Origin: DATKMP01 sp963790045
GTDB lineage: Bacteria > Bacteroidota > Ignavibacteria > UBA10030
NCBI GenBank assembly: GCA_963790045.1
Contig: CAWBMS010000015.1
Coordinates: 65,458 to 129,457, forward strand
Direction of reading: 5' to 3'
Length of the DNA stretch: 64,000 bases
The notes beneath the pieces are model-generated. The model worked only from the letters and a program-made list of their open reading frames with translations, was not told the origin of the DNA and did no database searches. A program made the position numbers and the translations under genes. Below, piece after piece: positions 18,878-27,259 of this stretch (positions are counted from its first letter, which is position 1; each line of letters begins with the position of its first letter).

Positions 18878-19447
18878 TTATTTCTTGATCAGAGTCAAAA
18901 ATTCACTGCGCGTCTTTACATCGTTACGAAACGATCCCAGCATAGCGCTGGTCGTTGCAGTGGAATTTATTTTTTCAACCCCGCGCATCATCATACACAA
19001 GTGCTGAGCTTCGATCACCACCCCGACGCCGTCGGGATGTAAATATTGATCTATCGTTTCGGCAATCTGCTGTGTCAATCGCTCCTGCACTTGCAATCTT
19101 CGCGAGAAGATTTCGACAACGCGCGGCAGCTTGCTCAATCCGACAATTTTTCCTGCAGGAATATACGCAATGTGACATTTGCCAAAGAACGGCACAAGAT
19201 GGTGTTCGCATAAAGAAAAGAAATCAATATCTTTGACAATAACCATTTCGCTGTATTTTTCTTCAAAGACCGCGCCATTCATCGCTTCTTCAATGTTTTG
19301 ATGATACCCTTTGGTCAAGAAATCGTACATCTTTGAAACACGATTCGGCGTTTTCATTAATCCTTCGCGCTTCGGATCTTCGCCAAGCTCTTTCAATAAA
19401 TCATGAATCAGTTGTTCTTTGTTATTTGCGTATTCCATCGCCCTCAT
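18878..19447 (-). CDS. folE: GTP cyclohydrolase I
   Basis: About 188 residues. It converts GTP to dihydroneopterin triphosphate, the first step to folate or tetrahydrobiopterin. Zinc and catalytic residues lie in DIDFFSLCEHHLVPFFGKCHI (Cys, His, His) and QHLCMMMRGV (Cys); GLSKLPRVVEIFSRRLQVQE and KTRSEFL complete the signature. The first in-frame ATG at 19447 overlaps the PTPS stop by 4 bases; a second ATG three codons later (MEYANNKEQL) is also possible. The tight link to PTPS points to biopterin. Confidence 0.96.
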   Translation of the reverse strand: MRAMEYANNKEQLIHDLLKELGEDPKREGLMKTPNRVSKMYDFLTKGYHQNIEEAMNGAVFEEKYSEMVIVKDIDFFSLCEHHLVPFFGKCHIAYIPAGKIVGLSKLPRVVEIFSRRLQVQERLTQQIAETIDQYLHPDGVGVVIEAQHLCMMMRGVEKINSTATTSAMLGSFRNDVKTRSEFLTLIKK

Positions 19448-19857
19448 TCACCTCGATATTCTACTACATTATTTTCTGTTTCGCGTAACCGAACGGCATA
19501 CAATTCCCCGTCGGTAATTTTCGGTTCAAGAATGTTCCAGAAAGCAACGGCAAGATTTTCTGCCGTCGGAATCACATTATGAAGAAAATCCACATCAAAA
19601 TTGAGATGCTTATGATCAACCTTATCAATGATCTCTATTCGCACTAATTGCTTCAACTTTTTAAAATCGATCATATAGCCCGTCTCGCATTTAATTTCTC
19701 CAGCGACCGTTACTTCCAGAATATAATTATGTCCGTGCCCGTTGGGATTGGCGCATTTATCATAGACTTCAATATTCTTTTCATCGGAAAATTCTTTATT
19801 CCACAATAAATGCGATGCACAAAAAACTTCGCGCCGTGTTACATACGTTTTCGCCAT
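19444..19857 (-). CDS. 6-pyruvoyl-tetrahydropterin synthase
   Basis: 137 residues. Zinc histidines are in CASHLLWN and GHGHNY, with the catalytic cysteine in KCANPNGHGHNY. That Cys-(x4)-GHGH spacing and the C-terminal ETENNVVEYRGE resemble the animal biopterin enzyme more than the short QueD pattern (C-x3-HGH). It would convert dihydroneopterin triphosphate to 6-pyruvoyl-tetrahydropterin. Placed between bcp (8 bases upstream) and folE (4-base overlap). A role in queuosine synthesis is the alternative but less favoured by the neighbours. Confidence 0.88.
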   Translation of the reverse strand: MAKTYVTRREVFCASHLLWNKEFSDEKNIEVYDKCANPNGHGHNYILEVTVAGEIKCETGYMIDFKKLKQLVRIEIIDKVDHKHLNFDVDFLHNVIPTAENLAVAFWNILEPKITDGELYAVRLRETENNVVEYRGE

Positions 19858-19865
19858 TTCATTCC

Positions 19866-20318
19866 TTACAACATAGACAACACTTCTTCCGTGTGTCCGT
19901 CCACTTTTACTTTTGAAAAAATATGTTGAATCGTTCCGGTTTCATCGATAACAAACGTCGTACGTTCGATACCGAAATATTTTCTGCCGTACATCGATTT
20001 TTCTTTCCACACGCCGTACGCCTTGATGACTTCTTTGGATTCATCGCTTAACAATGGAAAAGTGAGAGCATGGTTTACGGCAAATTTTTCATGAGATGCA
20101 ACGCTGTCGGCGCTTACGCCGATCACCACTGCACTTTTTTTCTTTACCGCGGCAAGATTTTCCTGAAACGAGCATGCTTCTTTGGTACAGCCCGAAGTAT
20201 GATCCTTTGGATAGAAATACAGAACGATCTTCTTTCCTTTTAAATCCTTGAGCGTGATTTCTTTGCCATCGCCTGTTGGCAATTTAAAGTTCGGTGCTTT
20301 ATCTCCAACTTTCAACAT
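19866..20318 (-). CDS. bcp: Thioredoxin-dependent thiol peroxidase (Bcp/PrxQ)
   Basis: 150 residues. Reduces peroxides in the cytoplasm. The peroxidatic cysteine is in KDHTSGCTKEACSF, and a second cysteine five residues later makes the atypical two-cysteine PrxQ arrangement. ERTTFVIDETG is the conserved C-terminal strand. First gene of the run bcp-PTPS-folE-reductase. Co-location with a pterin pathway may protect the oxygen-sensitive product, an inference. Confidence 0.93.
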   Translation of the reverse strand: MLKVGDKAPNFKLPTGDGKEITLKDLKGKKIVLYFYPKDHTSGCTKEACSFQENLAAVKKKSAVVIGVSADSVASHEKFAVNHALTFPLLSDESKEVIKAYGVWKEKSMYGRKYFGIERTTFVIDETGTIQHIFSKVKVDGHTEEVLSML

Positions 20319-20454
20319 AACATTCCTTTATAGGATAGGGATTTTCTTGATAAAATTCAAAAAAGATTTTGACGAATACTTATCGAAAATTCTGAAGCAA
20401 CGCGTGGACAAACATGAATCGTTCTGCGTGTCTGCCCACACACAAAGTATATTA

Positions 20455-20919
20455 TTACGCCAATGCCGCAGAAACTTCTTCATAGTTCGGTTCAACGCCG
20501 GGATTTTCCGAAACCCATGCATATTTTACAATGCCGTTTTCATCAAGCACAAACACTGCGCGTTTAGAAACGCTATATCCCTTCAATCCTACAAAATCTT
20601 CATGCACACCGCCGTATAATTTGCTCGCCGTCCGATTGTAATCGCTTAACAACGGAAACTGCAATTGATTCTGTGAAGCGAAAGCCGTAGTTGCAAATGG
20701 TGCATCGACGCTAATACCAAGCACTTGTGCATTCATTTGATTGAATCGTGCCAGGGAATCCCGAAACGTACATAGCTCCTTTGTACAAACACTGGTGAAT
20801 GCGCCGGGGTAAAATACCAGCACAACTTTTCTTCTTGCAAATTCGTTCAGCGTTCGTTCTTTTCGTTCGGTATCGAATAATGAAATACTCGGTGCCTTTT
20901 CTCCAACTTTTACAGCCAT
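20455..20919 (-). CDS. Peroxiredoxin (AhpE-like)
   Basis: 154 residues, a second peroxiredoxin next to bcp but of another subgroup. Active site FYPGAFTSVCTKELCTF with the peroxidatic cysteine and a second cysteine five residues on. The middle part (FVGLKGYSVSKRAVFVLDENG) fits the AhpE-like branch. 136 bases without clear signals separate it from bcp, so it may have its own transcript. AAGGAGATAATG immediately before the start is a good ribosome site. Confidence 0.88.
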   Translation of the reverse strand: MAVKVGEKAPSISLFDTERKERTLNEFARRKVVLVFYPGAFTSVCTKELCTFRDSLARFNQMNAQVLGISVDAPFATTAFASQNQLQFPLLSDYNRTASKLYGGVHEDFVGLKGYSVSKRAVFVLDENGIVKYAWVSENPGVEPNYEEVSAALA

Positions 20920-21006
20920 TACATTATCTCCTTTTGTTTATTTAAATTCAAATTATCAACTTCGTTAATAATGCAACATCATGAAAATGCAGCCAGTTCC
21001 TGTCAT

Positions 21007-21036
21007 TTGAACTTTCTGCACTTTTCCGTATATTAT
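21007..21036 (+). promoter_or_regulatory. Promoter of the tRNA-Ser pair
   Basis: TTGAAC at 21007-21012, an 18-base spacer and TATTAT at 21031-21036, 15 bases before the first tRNA. Confidence 0.45.
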
Positions 21037-21051
21037 GATTTAGGAAACTAC

Positions 21052-21138
21052 GGAAGGGTGCGAGAGTGGTTGAATCGACCGGTCTCGAAAACCGGAATGG
21101 CCTCCGGGCCATCGAGGGTTCGAATCCCTCCTCTTCCG
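21052..21138 (+). tRNA. tRNA-Ser(CGA)
   Basis: Acceptor arms GGAAGGG and CTCTTCC pair (one G-T). The anticodon loop CTCGAAA in stem CCGGT/ACCGG gives CGA, reading UCG. It has the long variable arm of a serine tRNA and the T-loop TTCGAAT. The 3' CCA is not encoded. Confidence 0.95.
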
Positions 21139-21231
21139 CAGCATTGCAAATCAATATGTATAACAAACAATTTGCATGTTGGGAAAGTAATTTTGATCTT
21201 TAGAAAGATCAGTGTTCTTTAGAAAACAATT

Positions 21232-21318
21232 GGAGAGATGCAAGAGTGGTTGAATTGGCTACCCTGGAAAGGTAGTGTATCCGTAAGGGTACCGTGGGTT
21301 CGAATCCCACTCTCTCCG
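21232..21318 (+). tRNA. tRNA-Ser(GGA)
   Basis: Acceptor arms GGAGAGA and TCTCTCC pair fully. The loop CTGGAAA in stem CTACC/GGTAG gives anticodon GGA, reading UCC and UCU. It has a long variable arm. 93 bases after the first serine tRNA and probably cotranscribed. CCA not encoded. Confidence 0.95.
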
Positions 21319-21368
21319 CTTGTGGAATGTTGTTTCGGTAAAAGATTTTTTTGACAACTGGACAGCAT

Positions 21369-21737
21369 CTATTGGTTGACCAACCAATCCTGTGCTTCTT
21401 CCATCGAATCTGCCAGAAAAAACTCCCGTCCCGTTACAACCTTAATAGCATTGATAACAATCTTTTGCATACCCGAACTTCCAACAACTGCACTGGCTTT
21501 CACGAATGGCGTATTGGACATAGCATAATCTCCTACCACGGCAGCAGCATCGGTATCGAATCCGGTATCGGTAATATTCGTGATCACCAATAATGATTTC
21601 GGTGCATGTGTTTGAATTTTTTCCTTCGCACTTTGAACGAGTTCCCGAAATTCTTTTTTATCTGCGAGTTGTAACCCCGACAAATCCAAACAAAAAATAT
21701 TTTTCTCTTTGTACACAAATTCAAGAACACCTGCCAT
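21369..21737 (-). CDS. SpoIIAA/STAS-like domain protein
   Basis: 122 residues. The fold pattern (FCLDLSGLQ, then SLLVITNITDTGFD, VVGSSGMQKIVINAI and a C-terminal SMEEAQDWL) fits the SpoIIAA-like (STAS/SEC14-related) family of small cytoplasmic proteins. Family function is unclear; some bind lipids or act in anti-sigma circuits. It stands alone, convergent with the tRNA genes, so context adds little. Confidence 0.6.
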   Translation of the reverse strand: MAGVLEFVYKEKNIFCLDLSGLQLADKKEFRELVQSAKEKIQTHAPKSLLVITNITDTGFDTDAAAVVGDYAMSNTPFVKASAVVGSSGMQKIVINAIKVVTGREFFLADSMEEAQDWLVNQ

Positions 21738-21943
21738 GGTCGACCTCGCCTAATTTCTTATCAATAAATTGGTACCACCTCTTCTATAAAATACTGTTTT
21801 TTGATAAAACTTCAAGTTGAATTCATTAATAAAATATCCTCGGCTGGAATGTATGACATTACTTGACATTCAAACTGATGGTATTTATATTTTGTCACAA
21901 AACAAGATTCATGCCTCTACCACTATTGCAAGGAATACATTTC

Positions 21944-23978
21944 ATGAAGATTTTCTCCACCTTCACCGTTGCTGCCTTTTTGCTGGTCAGCGTTTCATGG
22001 GGACAGGACATTGCAAAACAAGCAAAGCCCATTGACCCTGCCAATCTTGATACCTCGGTTAAGCCGGGCAATGATTTTTTTCATTATGCCAACGGGGCAT
22101 GGCTGAAAACCAATCCAATTCCAGCTGCGTTCGATCAATGGGGCAGTTTCAATATTCTTGCAGATCACAACAGCGATGTGCTGCATGGAATTTTAGATGA
22201 TGCCGCTAATGATAAATCGGCGACCGCAGGAAGCAACAAGAAAAAGATCGGCGATTTTTATGCAACCGGCATGGATTCTGTTGCTATCGAAGCGCTTGGT
22301 TATAAACCGATTGAAGGCGATCTGAACCGCATTGCCGCCATCAAGGATATCGACGGCGTCCAGCATGAAATTGCGTCACAGCATGCGGAATATGATCAGA
22401 CTTTGTTCGGTTTCGGTTCAGAACAAGATCCGAAAAATAGTTCGGAAGTCATTGGCGAAATCCACCAAGACGGATTAGGATTGCCGGACCGCGATTATTA
22501 TTTTGCACAAGATGCACGGTCGAAGACCATCCGCGAGGAATATGTCAAACACATCGTTGCTATGTTCAAATTGATCGGTGATGATGAAGCGACAGCTTCA
22601 GCATCGGCGCAATCCATTCTGGCATTCGAAACACAATTGGCAAAAGCATCCCGCACACGTGCTGCATTGCGCGATCCCGATAAAAATTACAATAAAATGA
22701 CACAAGAAGAATTGGCGAAGCTTGCGCCATCATTCAATTGGAAACGGTTTTTTGTAGAAATCGGTTGGACAACGCCGGGAAGCGTGGATGTCGGACAGCC
22801 GGAATTCTTCCGGCAAATTGATACTCTCGTGAAAACCGCATCGCTTGCCGACTGGAAAAATTATCTTCGCTGGCATGTGTTAAGTAGTGCCGCAAGCGCA
22901 TTGAGTTCACCGTTTGTCGCGGAAGGTTTCCATTTCCGCGGAACAATTCTCACCGGCACAAAAGAAATGCAGCCGCGCTGGAAACGGATTCGCGGTGTTA
23001 TCGACGGCATGCTGGGCGAGGCGCTCGGCGAAGTGTACGTCGCAAAAGCATTTCCACCCGAAGCAAAAGCACGCGCATTGGAATTAGTCAAGAATATCCG
23101 ACTTGCACTTCGTCAACATATCGAACGACTGACATGGATGGACGATGCAACTAAACAAGCCGCTCTAAAAAAACTCGATGCCATTACGGTCAAGATCGGT
23201 TATCCTAATAAATGGCGCGATTATTCTTCTTTGAAAATCGACCGCACTTCATTCGTGGATAATATTCGCAATGCCGCACGATTTGCATTTCAATTTGAGT
23301 TGAATAAAATCGGAAAGCCCGTGGATAGAACGGAATGGGGCATGACACCGCCGACCGTGAATGCCTATTATGACCCATCGATGAATGAAATCGTTTTCCC
23401 CGCCGGAATTCTTCAACCGCCATTCTTCGATTTCAAAGCGGATGATGCCGTGAACTACGGCGGCATCGGCGTAGTCATCGGGCATGAAATTACGCACGGG
23501 TTTGATGATGAAGGAAGTAAGTTCGATGCAGAAGGAAATTTAAAATCATGGTGGACAGAAAACACACGGAAAAATTTCGATGCACGAACCGCCTGTACTG
23601 CAAAAACAATTCGATACATATATTCCTATCGATTCCTTACATATAAACGGCGAACAAACGCTTGGCGAAAACATCGCCGATCTTGGCGGCGTTGCGCTTG
23701 CTTACACCGCATTGCAAAACGCCTTGAAAGAAAAATCCGTAGAAAAGATCGACGGCTTTACACCGGAGCAGCGATTCTTTCTTTCCTTTGCACAGGTCTG
23801 GCGCAGAAATGTCCGCCCGGAGCGGTTACGGTTGCAAGTAAAAACCGATTTCCATTCCCCCGCAGAATATCGCGTGAACGGAACATTGCCGAACGTGCAG
23901 GAATTTTACGATGCGTTCAACGTTCAACCAACGGATGCATTATACCTTGCACCGGATAAACGAGCATTGATCTGGTAA
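21944..23978 (+). CDS. Secreted M13 (neprilysin-type) zinc metallopeptidase, frameshifted
   Basis: About 677 residues after repair. The start at 21944 (MKIFSTFTVAAFLLVSVSWG) gives a clean signal peptide; the open frame 27 codons longer does not. PANLDTSVKPGNDFFHYANG is the typical M13 N-terminus. The zinc site is HEITH in IGHEITHGFDDEGS, with the third ligand in GENIADLGGVAL. The frame slips near 23594 (after FDARTA), and the rest, VLQKQFDTYIP to the stop at 23978, lies one frame over. Such enzymes degrade peptides in the periplasm or outside. It ends at a strong terminator. Confidence 0.92.
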
Positions 23979-24003
23979 TGTAATTTTGTATCGATGAATG
24001 TAT

Positions 24004-24045
24004 GATCCCGTTTCTTGTTGCTATGCAAGAAACGGGATTTTTTTA
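24004..24045 (+). terminator. Terminator of the M13 peptidase gene
   Basis: ATCCCGTTTCTTG pairs with CAAGAAACGGGAT around a short loop, followed by TTTTTTTA. It lies about 25 bases past the peptidase stop. Confidence 0.85.
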
Positions 24046-24105
24046 TAACGTCTATTACAAAAGTAAACCGAAAAGAAAAACTCGAAACTCCCAACAAGTA
24101 TTTTG

Positions 24106-24179
24106 TGATCCCGGCGCGACTCGAACGCGCGACCCACAGCTTAGAAGGCTGTTGCTCTATCCAACTGAGCTACGGGACC
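24106..24179 (-). tRNA. tRNA-Arg(TCT)
   Basis: Read on the minus strand: acceptor arms GGTCCCG and CGGGATC pair (one G-T), D-loop AGTTGGA, anticodon loop CTTCTAA giving TCT (reads AGA), T-arm GCGCG-TTCGAGT-CGCGC. CCA is not encoded. tRNA genes are common integration sites; a gene remnant lies just upstream of it. Confidence 0.95.
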
Positions 24180-24244
24180 ATGCATTTAGAAAAAAACTAC
24201 CACTTATGTAACATTTGCAACAATAATTTATTACGTGCACAATT

Positions 24245-24576
24245 TTAATATACTGCAAGATTGTCCGCGTGTCAATATTGTGTATTTCCTTCGCATAACA
24301 CAGATTATGCTCTTGCACTAACTCTTTGGGAAGATTACGGATGCCCGTTGTCCATCTTGCCAACGTGTCAAGCATTGGAACTGGGTCATAACTGCGAACT
24401 TTTTGGATAAGACTCCATCCGCCTTCTCCAGGACTATTAGCTTCTTTTAAGAGAAATAATACTTTAGGATTGCTTGTTAAATAAGAACCTTCCTCGACAA
24501 CACCATCCCGAACAATGTTTTTCGGGTCGATAGAATATTTTTAAAAAAGTTCATCCTCTCTTTGCCTGATTGTCAT
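24245..24576 (-). pseudogene. Remnant of an unidentified gene next to tRNA-Arg
   Basis: An ATG at 24576 with a strong ribosome site (AAAAGGAGAAACAA) opens MTIRQREDELF and then stops. One base too many in the A-run at 24543-24548 explains this; the repaired frame reads SNPKVLFLLKEANSPGEGGW and VRSYDPVPMLDTLARWTTG and remains open toward the tRNA without a proper end. I recognise no family with confidence. It looks like the 5' part of a gene cut off at the tRNA, as left by an old integration or deletion. Confidence 0.55.
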
Positions 24577-24732
24577 TTGTTTCTCCTTTTAATGTATGCC
24601 GCCCAAAAAATGGTGGACAAGTATTTTGGTAAAAGTTGTTGCATTCAATGTTATTAATCCCAAATCCAAATGCAAGGAAATAAATATTAGAACAATCGAT
24701 CCGATCAAGACTGTGTCAAAACCATAGAAATT

Positions 24733-24799
24733 ACGGTAGTCGAAACCTTCAGGTTTCGTTTCTAGAATAAATACGAGGACTAAAGTCCTCGACTACCGT
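24733..24799. repeat. Nested palindromic element
   Basis: ACGGTAGTCGA pairs with TCGACTACCGT over the whole element. Inside lie two small hairpins, AAACC/GGTTT and GAGGACT/AGTCCTC. Part of the gene-free stretch 24577-25009; the rest of that stretch, apart from the element at 24878, shows nothing I can name. Confidence 0.7.
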
Positions 24800-24877
24800 T
24801 GTTATTTGCTTTTTTAAACAGTCTCCAAGCAGCAAAGTATTTTGTTACTCTGTGTATGCGGTAGTCTAATGTTCTGG

Positions 24878-24920
24878 ATTCCCGCTTTTCCCAAAGGGAT
24901 CACTTTCGTGACGCGGGAAT
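24878..24920. repeat. Palindromic element with nested hairpin (ATTCCCGC type)
   Basis: ATTCCCGC pairs with GCGGGAAT; inside is GGGATCACTTTCGTGA. The flanks (TTCTGG before, GACG after) and the inner part recur at 63918-63993. A dispersed repeat family. Confidence 0.65.
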
Positions 24921-25009
24921 GACGACGCAAGCTTCGGGGTATGAAAACCGAAAAAGAATAAATCTATCTTACCATTACATCGAAAGCCACAACAACCTTA
25001 TTGTCCCAC

Positions 25010-25447
25010 TCAACCAATTTGTGGACCGCTCCCAATAGCCATTTTTCCTTTATAATATTTTTGTTTGATGGCAGTGGATTCCTGTACAAATTTTTCGACG
25101 CCTTCGCGTTTGATTATACAAAGATTAAAGACCTTCATATTGTGCGGCAGTACATCCGCGCGGTCTGCCGATGGTTGAAGTTTGTTGCAAGGAAATTCAT
25201 CGCACTCATGACAAAATTGAACTTTCATATCGCCGGCACACAAGTATGTTGCACATGTTTCTGGAATAACCGGACAGTTGCCATGAACGTTTCGGCAACC
25301 CGGGCACGGAATTTTTTCTTTTGGAATTCCTCTCGCTAATAAAGCATTATAAAGTTGAGCATTATCCTTGCACGTATAAAGTTCGCAAATGCCGCAATCG
25401 ATGCCGCACGGCGCCACTAAATTTAAACGTTCCTGAGTTTGCATCAT
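25010..25447 (-). CDS. Cysteine-rich DUF3795 protein
   Basis: 145 residues with at least twelve cysteines: APCGIDCGICELYTC near residue 13, KIPCPGCRNVHGNCPV, PETCATYLC, and FCHECDEFPCNKL. This pattern marks the DUF3795 family, presumed metal-binding, function unknown. It stands alone. The start could be the first or second codon of MMQTQERLN. Confidence 0.8.
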   Translation of the reverse strand: MMQTQERLNLVAPCGIDCGICELYTCKDNAQLYNALLARGIPKEKIPCPGCRNVHGNCPVIPETCATYLCAGDMKVQFCHECDEFPCNKLQPSADRADVLPHNMKVFNLCIIKREGVEKFVQESTAIKQKYYKGKMAIGSGPQIG

Positions 25448-25645
25448 TATTATTCTCTCGAAAGTATGCTATGTGTTACCGTGAATAGAAGAAATGCTGC
25501 CTGCCATTTTTATATTGCTTCGATAAAACGGCTTTCTGATTAAGCTTACGAATATTTTCGGAAAAATGTTGCATATTCTCTTCATGAGAAAAACAAAAAT
25601 TTTCTTTTTCATGTAACTTCTTTCTGTTTTGCGGATATTATATAT

Positions 25646-26135
25646 ATGAAGCAGGACATGATAAGTTTTCAACAGATCTATAAACAATATTCGGACGATG
25701 TGTATCGGTTTTCGGTACTGGCTTACCGGCAATGCCGGCGACGCAAGCGATATTACGGCAGATACGTTTGCCCACGTCTGGATGGCTGAAACAGATCTCC
25801 GCATCGAATCTGTAAAAGCATATCTGTTCGCCATTGCCCGCAATCTGTGGCTGCATGAAAAACGGAGAACGAAGAAGTTTATCGAACTCGATGAACAAAT
25901 CTGCGATTCTTCTGCCCGTCCGGATACCGTCGCAGAAGCGCGGCACGATCTGGATGTCGTCAAACAAGCGCTTCAAACTCTGCCGGAAATAGATCGGACA
26001 ATTTTTATTTTGCGTGTCGATGAAAACTTGTCTCACGAAGAAATTGCACAGGCAACGGGGCTTTCTATCGGTAATGTGAAAGTTCGGCTTCTGCGCGCAC
26101 GAAAAAAGATTCTCACTCTCACTTCCCTCAATTAA
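25646..26135 (+). CDS. ECF RNA polymerase sigma factor, frameshifted
   Basis: About 162 residues after repair. The ATG at 25646 opens MKQDMISFQQIYKQYSDDVYRF (region 2 start), but the conserved continuation YWLTGNAGDASDITADTF lies one frame over; a surplus G at 25714-25715 accounts for it. Region 4 is clear: LPEIDRTIFILRVDENLSHEE and SIGNVKVRLLRARKKI. Ten bases after its stop begins a small membrane protein that looks like its anti-sigma factor. Target promoters are not known. Confidence 0.88.
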
Positions 26136-26145
26136 GGAGCACACC

Positions 26146-26556
26146 ATGACTATCAGCAAAGACATTATGACCGACCTTTTGCCGGTGTATTATTCCGGCG
26201 AGTGCAGCCAGGATACAAAAGATTTGATTGAGCAATACTTTCAATCCCATCCGGAATTCGAACAGCAAGCAAAAGCAATGTTTAAAAATCCTTTTCCCGA
26301 ACATCTCGCCCAGCCGCTGAAGCAATCGGCAGAATACAAATCGTTGAAAAGAACCAAGCGCCTTCTGCGGCTGCGTGCCACTCTCATGGGGTTTGCCATT
26401 TTCTTTTCCCTCGCTCCTTTTTCTGTCTCCAACGTTGATGGAAAAACTCACTGGATGATTTTAGAATCGCCAACAGCCGCATGCATCTATGGTGCAATCG
26501 GAATACTCTTCTGGATCGGTTATTTCATGATGCGGCGGAAGATGCGCGTGATCTGA
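26146..26556 (+). CDS. Putative anti-sigma factor, membrane protein
   Basis: 136 residues, AAGGAG ribosome site. The N-terminal 40 residues (MTDLLPVYYSGECSQDTKDLI) resemble the sigma-binding region of anti-sigma factors, with the ECSQDT segment common in zinc-less types. Two membrane segments follow (about 80-96 and 110-128) and a basic end. Its place right after the ECF sigma gene is the main argument. It would hold the sigma factor at the membrane. Confidence 0.7.
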   Translation: MTISKDIMTDLLPVYYSGECSQDTKDLIEQYFQSHPEFEQQAKAMFKNPFPEHLAQPLKQSAEYKSLKRTKRLLRLRATLMGFAIFFSLAPFSVSNVDGKTHWMILESPTAACIYGAIGILFWIGYFMMRRKMRVI

Positions 26557-26616
26557 TCACAAGCAGAACAACAAATTATTTTTCCAATATCGTTCACCAT
26601 TTTTTTAGGAGGATTT

Positions 26617-26736
26617 ATGAGACTCTCTGCGTTGTATATTGCCATGACCTTTTGTTTTACCCTAACACTGCAATCCGGCGAGCCAGTTACATTCGATACC
26701 CAATGGTTGTCATCCAAACCGGAAGTGATGACGTAA
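26617..26736 (+). CDS. Small ORF with signal-like N-terminus, possibly truncated
   Basis: 39 codons behind a strong ribosome site (TTAGGAGGATTT). MRLSALYIAMTFCFTLTL is hydrophobic like a signal peptide; QSGEPVTFDTQWLSS follows and the frame stops. It lies 60 bases after the anti-sigma gene in the same direction. I recognise no family; a truncated larger gene is as likely as a real small protein. No further gene is visible up to 27259; that stretch is AT-rich and has a hairpin at 26951-26970. Confidence 0.4.
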   Translation: MRLSALYIAMTFCFTLTLQSGEPVTFDTQWLSSKPEVMT

Positions 26737-26814
26737 CCATGCGACAAGTCCGCAAGGAGATGGATTGAATGCTTTTCTGTTGAGATGACAACGTTCGAAG
26801 GAACAGCCGTATAT

Positions 26815-26889
26815 TGGATAGAGAAAACTTTACCGCACAGGATTCTTTTGATGATAGAAGAAGCTGATACCAAACGAAGGACAGAATTA
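26815..26889. repeat. Imperfect direct repeat upstream of the GH30 gene
   Basis: TGGATAGAGAAAACTTTAC and the block AAGAAGCTGATACCAAACGA recur at 28967-29039 in the same orientation with a few substitutions and a 3-base gap. Confidence 0.75.
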
Positions 26890-27259
26890 ATTTTTTGATC
26901 GATTTATTATACGATAGATATTGATTGTTCAATAATTGAATAATAGGTAAGCGACATCGTAGTATGTCGCCTCCGTCGTAAAAATTCTCGAATCACGTTC
27001 GTGGGAATGATTAATCTCCATTCTCTAAATCAGATTCTCAATCTTCAAGACAAAATACTTTTCCTAAATATACAATTTCACTTACTTGACTTTAATATCA
27101 TACACCTCTATCTTTTTAAACCAGCATCTAATTCTATTCGATTAGATTGGATTAAAATTTATAAAATATTGTTTAATATTTTATAGAAGACCTTCGAAGG
27201 CGTACGTTGAATGAGCATCCTAATTCCTTCGAAAATCAAAAATATAAATGAGGTTCGTA

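Noticed and set aside
24157..24375. Independent 72-codon gene overlapping tRNA-Arg
   Set aside because: It is the 3' part of the remnant starting at 24576 and runs into the tRNA by lack of a stop.
27001..27186. AT-rich plus-strand ORF before the GH30 gene
   Set aside because: Low-complexity Ile/Leu/Asn translation, no ribosome site, no recognisable features.
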